Below are positions 1 to 6,947 of a stretch of DNA of 14,162 nt, one piece after another. Where the stretch lies: positions 1 to 14,162 of the forward strand of contig BNVG01000047.1 of assembly GCA_025997935.1 (NCBI GenBank), written 5' to 3'. Every line of letters begins with the position of its first letter. Positions within the stretch are counted from its first letter, which is position 1. A program made the translations under genes and the position numbers. The notes under the pieces are model-generated. The model saw only the letters and a list, made by a program, of their open reading frames with translations. It did not search any database and had not been told where the DNA came from. This stretch comes from Synergistales bacterium. Lineage in GTDB: Bacteria; Synergistota; Synergistia; Synergistales; Aminobacteriaceae.

Positions 1-1118
1 GCATCAGGTGTTTTGACGAAATAAATCAGGCGTCCAAGCATTTGCTGAACATCATCAACAACATGCTCGACATGGCCAGAATAGAGGTCGACAACTTTGA
101 GCTGTTCCCGACCAGGTTCAATTTTTATCTGACCTTAGAAGCTATAGCTCAGGACGTCTCTCAGTCCATAAGCAAAAAGGGGCAGAAATTCATAGTCGAC
201 ATAGACGAAGAGATAGAAAATGTATGCGAATTTGTCTACGCGGACGAGAAGCGTCTGAGGAATATTCTGACAAACCTTCTGGCAAACGCCGCGAGATTTA
301 CGCCTGAAGAAGGAACTATAGAATTCACCGTCCGAAAGCAGTCTGAAGATGACGGCAAATGCGTTGTCAGTTTTAAGGTGCGCGACACTGGGTTCGGTTT
401 TTCCAACGAAGACAAGACGCGGCTGTGGGGCATATTCGAGCAGTCAGACAACAGCATAAGCCGCTCTTACGGCGGCATGGGGTTGGGCCTACCGATAGCG
501 AACCTCATCATAAAGAAGATGGGCGGACAGTTATACCTCAAAAGTCAACTCGGAAAAGGCTCCGAGTTTTCGTTCACGCTCGCGTTCGATGTCGTCGACG
601 ACGAAGACGACGTGCCGGTTCTGTGGTCGTCCGATATGCGCGACGAAGAGCCGGAGGCGAAGCATGACGCGAAGGCGGAACTGAACCTCGCCAAGAAAAG
701 AATATTGATTGTCGACGACGTATCGCTCAACCGTGAGATATTGTCGGCTCTTCTCGAGGATACCGAGGCGCTACTCGACTGCGCCGAGGACGGGCAGGAG
801 GCCGTGACGCTGTTCCGCCAAAACCCGTACGACATAGTGCTCATGGACTTGCACATGCCCGGCATGGACGGCTTTGAGGCCGCGAAATACATGCGCGAGT
901 CGGGCAAGGGCTGGGCGAACATCCCGATAATCGCGGTGACGGCGGACACAAGCGACGATGTCATAACGCGCTGTATGGCCGCGGGTATGAACGGACACGT
1001 CGGCAAGCCGGTGGATTATGACCTGCTTATTGACACGCTCGCGCGGTGCCGTAAACAATCTCGCGTAATGCGGTTCTTATCCCGTTTGAAGAAAACGACG
1101 ACGCCGCGCGGGATATAG
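1..1118 (+). CDS. Hybrid sensor histidine kinase, 3' part (HisKA end, HATPase_c, receiver domain)
   Basis: Partial: the frame is open from position 3 through the left edge, so the sensor domain and phospho-accepting His are off the window. A TTG at 42 lies inside the HisKA helix and is not the start. Numbering from that TTG codon, the HATPase domain covers about residues 30-185, with an N-box (N78, N82), G1 box DTGFGF (115-120), F-box IFEQ (131-134) and G2 box GMGLGL (145-150). After an acidic, charged linker (about 185-215) comes a receiver domain (about 219-335) with acidic pair D225/D226, phospho-acceptor D269 in LMDLHMPGMDG, T300 and K322. All catalytic positions look intact, so the protein should autophosphorylate and pass phosphate to its own receiver. 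There is no HPt domain after the receiver, so a separate phosphotransfer partner is likely. The signal sensed cannot be told. The hydrolase gene starts 38 nt downstream and may be cotranscribed. Confidence 0.93.
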   Translation, partial: IRCFDEINQASKHLLNIINNMLDMARIEVDNFELFPTRFNFYLTLEAIAQDVSQSISKKGQKFIVDIDEEIENVCEFVYADEKRLRNILTNLLANAARFTPEEGTIEFTVRKQSEDDGKCVVSFKVRDTGFGFSNEDKTRLWGIFEQSDNSISRSYGGMGLGLPIANLIIKKMGGQLYLKSQLGKGSEFSFTLAFDVVDDEDDVPVLWSSDMRDEEPEAKHDAKAELNLAKKRILIVDDVSLNREILSALLEDTEALLDCAEDGQEAVTLFRQNPYDIVLMDLHMPGMDGFEAAKYMRESGKGWANIPIIAVTADTSDDVITRCMAAGMNGHVGKPVDYDLLIDTLARCRKQSRVMRFLSRLKKTTTPRGI

Positions 1119-1156
1119 CGGCTATAAAGAACGATTTTCATAAGGAGGATTCAGAG

Positions 1157-2035
1157 ATGCGTGTAGCTATATTTTTGTGTGTATTCGCGTTTATGGTTTT
1201 TGGGGTTGGTTCAGGGGCGTTTGCGTCTGAGGCAAAGACCCGAAAGTTCACGGTAGGGGACGTCGTGGTTTGGGCCATAGCCGACTCTCTCGGCGACCGC
1301 GACATGAGCGTCTTTATAGGACTTGACCCGGATGTCCAAAAACAGTACGCTCCCCTCGGCAAAAGCCCGTCCGCAGTCATGGCGTTTTTAGTGAAGACCA
1401 AAGACGAAACAATATTGATAGACACCGGAATGAACGGTCTTTTCCCCGCCGGCTTGGCCGAGGTTTCGTCAGCGGCGGATGTAACCAAAGTCCTCATAAC
1501 CCACATGCACGGAGACCACATAAACGGGCTTGTTCAGGACGGAAAAAGGGTGTTCGGCAACGCCCTTGTTCTGGCGTCGAGACAGGAACGCGAGTTTTGG
1601 CTTGACGAAAAATCAGCCGAAAAATTCCCCGACCGCAAGGCCGGGCTTGATTCGGCGCGTCGGATTATGGGTATATACGGCGCGGACGGGAAGGCGTTCG
1701 AGTACGGCGACATAGTGGCGGAGGGCGCTGATTTTAAGCTCGAGGCCATAGACGCCCACGGACACACCCCGGGGCACACCGTGTTTATGTTGACGTCGAA
1801 CGGCGAACGGCTGCTTTTCTGGGCCGACCTGTCTCACGCCGCCGCGCTCCAGTTTCCGCGCCCTGACATCAACGCTACTTACGACATGAACCCGGAGGAA
1901 GCGGCCAAAACCCGTCTTCATTTCATGGAGTTGGCGGCGACCGAGAAGCTCACCATCGCCGGCGTACATCTGCCCTTCCCCGGCGTGGGCGCGGTCGAGA
2001 AAGCGCCAGTCGGATATACATACAAAAGCCGCTGA
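1157..2035 (+). CDS. Secreted metallo-beta-lactamase-fold hydrolase
   Basis: 292 residues. An N-terminal signal peptide (hydrophobic residues 3-22, likely cleavage after A22-F-A, near residue 23) predicts export. The metal motif HMHGDH is at 116-121 (H116, H118, D120, H121). Further ligands fit H207 in HTPGHT, D224 in WADLSH and H271 in GVHLPFPG. This is the full two-zinc site of the family, and D120 makes it a hydrolase rather than a structural relative. The segment FPRP (233-236) followed by a YDMN stretch resembles a widespread group of exported MBL-fold proteins of unknown substrate. Lactonase or beta-lactam activity cannot be assigned from sequence. The start is well supported by AAGGAGG at 1142-1148, 8 nt before the ATG. 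The AddB-like gene follows after 12 nt, suggesting cotranscription, but no functional link is obvious. Confidence 0.9.
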   Translation: MRVAIFLCVFAFMVFGVGSGAFASEAKTRKFTVGDVVVWAIADSLGDRDMSVFIGLDPDVQKQYAPLGKSPSAVMAFLVKTKDETILIDTGMNGLFPAGLAEVSSAADVTKVLITHMHGDHINGLVQDGKRVFGNALVLASRQEREFWLDEKSAEKFPDRKAGLDSARRIMGIYGADGKAFEYGDIVAEGADFKLEAIDAHGHTPGHTVFMLTSNGERLLFWADLSHAAALQFPRPDINATYDMNPEEAAKTRLHFMELAATEKLTIAGVHLPFPGVGAVEKAPVGYTYKSR

Positions 2036-2047
2036 TATTAAGGCAAT

Positions 2048-5014
2048 ATGCGCGTCATCCCATACAGAAAAGTATCGGACTTAGATGGGCTCCTCGGCGC
2101 GCGCATAGAGGAATGCAAAGACGTTAGACACAACGTCTCCGCGTCGGCTTTTATCGTTCCCTCGCGCCGCGACCGCGACTGGTGGAGGCTCCGCGCCCGA
2201 GTGGAAAGCCTGAGTCCGCAAGCGAGATTGGAAAATAACGCGCTTCTATGGAACTGGGAAGATATTTATAACGACGTACGCGTATTTTTAGGGCTCCCCA
2301 AACTGCGCCAGATAGACCCGCCGGATCACCGCGTCATTTTGTCTTTTATAGTAAACCAGTTCCTGAACGAAGATGAGCGCCGCGGTCTCGTGTCCGCGTG
2401 GCCGGGGCTCAAGCGCCCGGGCTTCATCGATATTCTGGCCGACGATCTGAGAGAACTGATAAACGAGGCCGTCTCCCCCGAACAGCTCTCGCTTGCTGAG
2501 CGCGACGAAGACCTGTCCGCCGTCCTGCCAGAGCTTTACCGGCGATACATAGCGTATCTTGACGCGCATGACCTGATGGACAGCTCGCAAATTCCGCTCA
2601 AGACATTAGAGACGCTCGTAGGCAAAAACGGCGACGTGGAGGCGTGGTTCAAAGAGAGGACGTTCACGTTTGTTGGATTTATGTCTTTCACGGGCGCGCA
2701 ACTCGCTCTTGTCCGCAAAATAAAGTCCTTGTCGCCTTATGACGTCGTGGTTTTCAAGCCCACGACGGACTTGGACGACTTTCAGGACGCGACGAAACAG
2801 CTCGAGGACGTGACGTGGGAAGAAGAACCGCCTCCCGCGCCCGGCACAGTAATCTCTCTTTTGTCCTCCGAGTCGAGCCTCGAGTCGGAGATGGTCGCGC
2901 GCCTGCTCGCCCTGTGGCGCGAGGGCGAAGGGGAGCTTGCCAAAAACGCGCGTGGCTTTCCCGGCTTCGGCGCGGTGGGCATATCCGTCACAGACAGACG
3001 CCTTTTGCCGATGGAAGCGGCGCTTAGGCGTTTTCGCATTCCCTATGTCCCGGCTCGGGGCAGGAGCATATCAAAAAACATTCTGGGGGCGAACCTCGGC
3101 TCTATATGGACGGCCTGGACAGAGGGCTTGGATACGCGAAGCGTAGCGCTTCTCCTGTCCCAGCCCTGGGCGGGGACTGAGTCCGACTTTTCCGCCTCGG
3201 ACGCACAGCGGAGCGGGCCAAACGGAGTCAGCGGCTGGGAAGATTACCTGAAACAAAAAGGGCCCAAGTCCGCGCTAAGGGCGTTCAAGGCCATAGTCAA
3301 GTTTTGCCGCGCAGTCGAAAAAGGCGCGACGCCCGAGCGTCTCCTCGGCGCGTTGCGCGACTTTTTGACGACGCGCGGGCTTTGGGCGTCAGCTTTGCTC
3401 GACAGCCTTACGGACTATCCGGCCTTTGACGAGAGCCTGAGAGAGCTCGCGGGCTCCGTGGCCGAAGTGGAGGACAAGAGAAACGCCCTGCGCGAGCTTC
3501 AACCGGATCTGGGGCCGGCCGGCGGCGTTACTATGAAAGGGAAGGCCGCGATGCGCTTCCTTAACGACTGGTGCCAGGACACGATGGTCAGCCCCGCCCC
3601 GCCCCTTCTGTGCGCCGTAACGCTCTACGTCGGGCCTCCTCCTATTTTGGCGTCGCACCCCGTATGGATAATGACCGACGTAACGCAAAAAGCATGGCCC
3701 GGCCAGTCGTTCGCCTCACCCCTCTTGGGCGAGCGCGAGCGCGAAATTATCGCGACGACCGAGGCGTGGCTACCGTCCGCCCACGACAAACGCGTTCAAA
3801 AAGAGGCGCTCTTCAGGCGTTTATTGCAGACGGGGGACGAACTGACCGTCATATCCCGCGCGTCCACGGACGACGAAGGACACCCCACCGCGCCGACCGC
3901 CCTTTTAGACTCGTTTTTCGAGGACGTCAAGGGCTGGACACTGATAGACGACATTCCAGCTTTCGGCCCCGCAGCCCTATCGGGCGGCGACGTTTATTTC
4001 TCCGATATAGAGCCATCCAGCACAGAGCGCTCAGAGTATCAGCCCGCCGCCGTTCCGGTTCTGCGCGCGGGCGAACCTCTTAGCCTCCCGGTCAGCGACC
4101 TCCACGAGCTTCTGGGCTGCCCGATGCGCTGGTGGTTAGCAAGGCGCGCGGGAGTCACTACTATCGACAGGGAGCTTTTCAGCAGGGCCGAGGCCGGCAG
4201 CTTCACGCACAAGATATGGGAAAACGTCCTGACCTCCCTGGCGGAGGAGTCTCAAAAAGAGACTTTTTCTTCCGCCGCGGACAGAGAATGGAAAAAAGCG
4301 CTGAGCCTTGAAAGCGACGGCTACGCCTCCTATCGCCGCCTCCTGAAAGACTACCGCCTTGAGCGTCACCGCAAAAATATAGAGTTCTACATCGCGCGCC
4401 TCGCGCGTTTTCAGGACGGTATTTCAGAGCGCCTCGAATCTCTCCGCTCAGATGGCCTCGCGCCGCGCCTTGTTGGCCGCGAGACGGAAGTCGACTTGAC
4501 TCAGTGCGAGATAGACGGCGTGCGTTTCACGGGGCGGTGCGATCGCATGGATGTCTTTGAGGGCGGCGGCATAGTCATATTAGATTATAAATTAGGCAAG
4601 AGCGTGAACTACGAGAAAAAATCAGAGACGCTCTGCGCGTATAACAAAATTTTCAAATGGGGCCTTCAGCTTTCCGCCTACGCGCTGCTCTATAATAGAG
4701 GCGCGAAGGATGATTCGCGGGTCGTTGGGGTCGGCTTTTTGGGACACGGAGACGGAGCTATCGCCGGAACGTTCGAGCCGCCGTTCGACCTCTGCTATAC
4801 GGGCCGCGCCGATAGGGGCGCGCGCCTGGCGGAAAGAACGGAAGAAGCTCAGGACGCCATGAAGCGCGCCGCCGCGATTTTGAAATCAGGGGAATTTGCG
4901 CCGCGCTATGAGAGCGCGGCGTGCGCTCGCTGCGATTTTAAGGGCGTATGCCGCAAGGGCGAGATGAACGGGGACGGAAAAAACAGCGAGGATGATGAGA
5001 ATGATGAAGAGTGA
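2048..5014 (+). CDS. AddB-like PD-(D/E)XK nuclease with iron-sulfur staple
   Basis: 988 residues. The C-terminal third (about 680-975) is a RecB/AddB-type nuclease: H721 in FTHKIWENV, D832 and D835 in GRCDRMD, and D846-Y-K848 in ILDYKLGK. Four cysteines, C691, C959, C962 and C968, give C-x267-C-x2-C-x5-C, the iron-staple spacing of AddB and related nucleases that holds a 4Fe-4S cluster. The N-terminal two thirds is an inactivated-helicase-like scaffold: the segment that would carry a Walker A loop reads AFIVPSRRDRDWW and has no GxxxxGK(S/T). By family it should act on DNA ends in recombinational repair with an AddA-type helicase-nuclease, but no addA is adjacent here. The SD is weak (TTAAGG, about 4 nt before the ATG). 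The C-terminus is an acidic tail (EDDENDEE) that runs into the next gene. Naming it addB would be an inference. Confidence 0.88.
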   Translation: MRVIPYRKVSDLDGLLGARIEECKDVRHNVSASAFIVPSRRDRDWWRLRARVESLSPQARLENNALLWNWEDIYNDVRVFLGLPKLRQIDPPDHRVILSFIVNQFLNEDERRGLVSAWPGLKRPGFIDILADDLRELINEAVSPEQLSLAERDEDLSAVLPELYRRYIAYLDAHDLMDSSQIPLKTLETLVGKNGDVEAWFKERTFTFVGFMSFTGAQLALVRKIKSLSPYDVVVFKPTTDLDDFQDATKQLEDVTWEEEPPPAPGTVISLLSSESSLESEMVARLLALWREGEGELAKNARGFPGFGAVGISVTDRRLLPMEAALRRFRIPYVPARGRSISKNILGANLGSIWTAWTEGLDTRSVALLLSQPWAGTESDFSASDAQRSGPNGVSGWEDYLKQKGPKSALRAFKAIVKFCRAVEKGATPERLLGALRDFLTTRGLWASALLDSLTDYPAFDESLRELAGSVAEVEDKRNALRELQPDLGPAGGVTMKGKAAMRFLNDWCQDTMVSPAPPLLCAVTLYVGPPPILASHPVWIMTDVTQKAWPGQSFASPLLGEREREIIATTEAWLPSAHDKRVQKEALFRRLLQTGDELTVISRASTDDEGHPTAPTALLDSFFEDVKGWTLIDDIPAFGPAALSGGDVYFSDIEPSSTERSEYQPAAVPVLRAGEPLSLPVSDLHELLGCPMRWWLARRAGVTTIDRELFSRAEAGSFTHKIWENVLTSLAEESQKETFSSAADREWKKALSLESDGYASYRRLLKDYRLERHRKNIEFYIARLARFQDGISERLESLRSDGLAPRLVGRETEVDLTQCEIDGVRFTGRCDRMDVFEGGGIVILDYKLGKSVNYEKKSETLCAYNKIFKWGLQLSAYALLYNRGAKDDSRVVGVGFLGHGDGAIAGTFEPPFDLCYTGRADRGARLAERTEEAQDAMKRAAAILKSGEFAPRYESAACARCDFKGVCRKGEMNGDGKNSEDDENDEE

Positions 5015-6182
5015 GTATCCGGCATGGATAATCGTAGCCGACGACCTGACAGGGGCTTGCGACACGGGCATACAGTTTGTCCGAAAGGGAATAGAGACGG
5101 TAGTGATGACGGAGGCCCTTGGTTTGTCGGGCATAAAGACGCAAGACGCCGTTGTCGTCAACACGAACAGCCGAAACGACAGCGGCGCGGAGAGCGGCGC
5201 GAAACTGTCCCGTCTCGGCGAGACCCTGAAACCCTTTGTTGGAAAGTCAATTTTTTATAAAAAAGTGGACTCGACCCTGCGCGGCAACATCGCCTCGGAG
5301 GCGAAGGCGCTCAGGGCCGCGCTTGGCTTTGACGCGGTGTTCTTTCAGCCGGCTTATCCACAAAACGGAAGGACTACCGTAAACGGAGAGCTTTGCCTGA
5401 ACGGCGTACCGGTTCACCTTACCGATATAGCCAAAGACCCATTGAAGCCCATATCGACGTCCTCTCTGAGGGATACACTAAACGATGAAGGCGCGTACCT
5501 CTCCTGCGACGCCCTGACCGATGACGATATAAAAGACGCGGTAGCCGGCGTTTTGGAGACGAGGCGGGCGGAAGACGTGCTTTGGATGGGGTCGGCGGGC
5601 TTAGCCGGGATACTGACAGATGTTTTGGACAAAAAAGGCAAAAATCAAACCGGGCCAATTCTCGGATTGGTCGGAAGCTATCACCCGCGCAATATCGTCC
5701 AGATAGAGAACGCGCGCCTCGACCCAAACGTCACGGTGATTACGCCCTCCACAAACGATATGACGGAGCCAGCGCGCAAAGCGGCGTCTAAGACGCTATG
5801 CGATATACTCAGCGCCTTAGAGCAAAAAAAAGACGTTCTCGTCGTGACGGCCCTGACGAGCGAACAGCGCGACAGAAGCGAGGGGGGCGCGAACGACCCG
5901 GGCAAAATAGCGGACTTTTTGGCCATTGTCTGCCGTGACGCAGTGCAAAAAGCCCGGGACGGGGGATTCTCCATCGGCGGCCTCTATCTAACTGGCGGCG
6001 ACGTAGCTATGCGCGTATTGCGGGCCCTCGGCGTCAGCGAGCTTGTCCCCGTGCGCGAAGTGGAGACCGGCGTGCCCTTGCTTTTGGCCGTAAATGGTGA
6101 CTACAACGGCCCTTTAGTCACAAAAGCCGGGGCTTTCGGAAGCGACGAAAGCGTAGCTAAAATATTGAAAGCCCTCCGCTAA
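5001..6182 (+). CDS. Four-carbon acid sugar kinase family protein (DUF1537, OtnK/DtnK-like)
   Basis: About 393 residues from the chosen start. The N-terminal substrate domain opens with IIVADDLTGACDTG (DDLTGA is the family hallmark) and has KKVDSTLRGN and QPAYPQNGRT motifs. The C-terminal domain begins near residue 220 (GPILGLVGSYHP) and holds the ATP-binding LYLTGGDVA and the glycine motif KAGAFG. Family members phosphorylate four-carbon sugar acids such as threonate, erythronate or 2-oxotetronate, usually beside a PdxA2-type dehydrogenase or an aldolase; neither is seen here, so the substrate is open. ATGs lie at 4992, 4995, 5001 and 5004. GAGG at 4988-4991 is too close to the first two and sits 9 nt before 5001, hence this choice. 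It overlaps the nuclease gene by 14 nt (23 if 4992 is used), so translational coupling is likely. Confidence 0.9.
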   Translation: MMKSEYPAWIIVADDLTGACDTGIQFVRKGIETVVMTEALGLSGIKTQDAVVVNTNSRNDSGAESGAKLSRLGETLKPFVGKSIFYKKVDSTLRGNIASEAKALRAALGFDAVFFQPAYPQNGRTTVNGELCLNGVPVHLTDIAKDPLKPISTSSLRDTLNDEGAYLSCDALTDDDIKDAVAGVLETRRAEDVLWMGSAGLAGILTDVLDKKGKNQTGPILGLVGSYHPRNIVQIENARLDPNVTVITPSTNDMTEPARKAASKTLCDILSALEQKKDVLVVTALTSEQRDRSEGGANDPGKIADFLAIVCRDAVQKARDGGFSIGGLYLTGGDVAMRVLRALGVSELVPVREVETGVPLLLAVNGDYNGPLVTKAGAFGSDESVAKILKALR

Positions 6183-6242
6183 GCCCTCTAAACCTACATT
6201 CATCTGCATTTTGAAACGGCCCTGGGATTTGGGGAATTACGG

Positions 6243-6271
6243 TTTACTTTTCAGGATCGCTTCCTTATAAT
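6243..6271 (+). promoter_or_regulatory. Sigma-70-type promoter for the small secreted protein
   Basis: TTTACT (6243-6248) and a perfect TATAAT (6266-6271) are separated by 17 nt. Transcription would start near 6278, giving a leader of about 50 nt before the ATG at 6331. It lies in a 148-nt gap after the kinase gene, the expected place for an independent promoter. It also argues against the in-frame TTG at 6277 as a translation start. Confidence 0.7.
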
Positions 6272-6330
6272 AAGCGTTGTTTGCCTTATCCGGGCAAATA
6301 AACACATCTGGAAAGGAAGTCTGTCGAATA

Positions 6331-6858
6331 ATGAAAAATTTGAAGTTTTGCGTTTTGACGGTTTTGGTCGTATTGTTTGCCGTGAGCGGTGCTTTTGCCG
6401 CGCCTTTCACCTCCGAGAAGGGCGGCTTTTCCATTGAGCTTCCCAAGAGCTGGGATCCCATGCCGAAAGAACAGCTCGACGCCATGGCCGCCGGCGGCAC
6501 GTACCTCGTGGCGATGGATCAGGCCGCGCTGCAGACCGGCAAGATGCTTTCGCTGACCGTTCTCAAAGTACCCTCGCCCGACGCGGCCCTGACGACGCAG
6601 AGCATCACATCCTTTCAGGCCGATCAAATGAAGGCGATTCCCGGAGTCAAGGACATAAAGTCTGAACTGAAAAACGTCGGCGGCACTGAGTGGGCGGCCC
6701 TCTCCTACACGCTTGAGGCCAACGGAATGACCACAGCGTTTGTGCAGTACAGCGCCGTCAAGGACGGAACGCTAACATCCCTCTTATTCAGCTTCGACAA
6801 GCCGTCGGGCTACGAGTCTCTGATCGAGAGCACCGTGGCGTCCTACAAGGCGAAGTAG
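6331..6858 (+). CDS. Small secreted protein, PsbP/DcrB (DUF1795)-like
   Basis: 175 residues. It has a clear signal peptide: K2/K5, a hydrophobic stretch CVLTVLVVLFAVSGAFA, and cleavage after AFA (about residue 23). The mature protein of about 150 residues starts APFTSEKGGFSIELPKSWD and alternates short strands and helices. The 'GFSIELPKSW' opening is typical of the Mog1/PsbP-like alpha-beta-alpha sandwich group that includes DUF1795/DcrB proteins. No lipobox cysteine and no membrane anchor is seen, so it is probably soluble outside the cytoplasmic membrane. The start is set by AAAGGAAG at 6312-6319 and by the promoter just upstream; an in-frame TTG at 6277 would put the signal sequence behind 18 unlikely residues. 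It appears to be a one-gene unit with its own promoter and terminator hairpin. The function is unknown and the family call is moderate. Confidence 0.8.
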   Translation: MKNLKFCVLTVLVVLFAVSGAFAAPFTSEKGGFSIELPKSWDPMPKEQLDAMAAGGTYLVAMDQAALQTGKMLSLTVLKVPSPDAALTTQSITSFQADQMKAIPGVKDIKSELKNVGGTEWAALSYTLEANGMTTAFVQYSAVKDGTLTSLLFSFDKPSGYESLIESTVASYKAK

Positions 6859-6874
6859 AAAATTCCATATTTTC

Positions 6875-6923
6875 CAGCACACAAAGACAGCGGGGCGCGA
6901 GGCTCCGCTGTCTTTGTGTGCTG
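6875..6923. terminator. Long perfect hairpin between convergent genes, probable bidirectional terminator
   Basis: The arms 6875-6893 and 6905-6923 are perfect 19-bp reverse complements. Inner pairing (one G-U, two G-C) can extend this to about 22 bp with a 5-nt loop. It sits 16 nt after the stop of the rightward gene and 24 nt before the 3' end of the leftward oxidoreductase gene, where a shared terminator is expected. Neither side has a strong T tract. The leftward reading has a looser AT-rich tail. The arms are longer than in a usual intrinsic terminator, so an mRNA-stabilising or processing role is also possible. Confidence 0.7.
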
Positions 6924-6947
6924 TAGGCTACTCTCCTAAAACCTCCG

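Noticed and set aside
42..44. TTG as the start of the histidine kinase
   Set aside because: The frame is open to the window edge and the upstream codons continue a HisKA-like helix, so the gene is simply cut.
6183..6242. Possible terminator after the sugar-acid kinase
   Set aside because: No stem of useful length is visible in this stretch.
6277..6330. TTG start extending the small secreted protein by 18 residues
   Set aside because: It coincides with the predicted transcription start and would bury the signal peptide; ATG 6331 has an SD.
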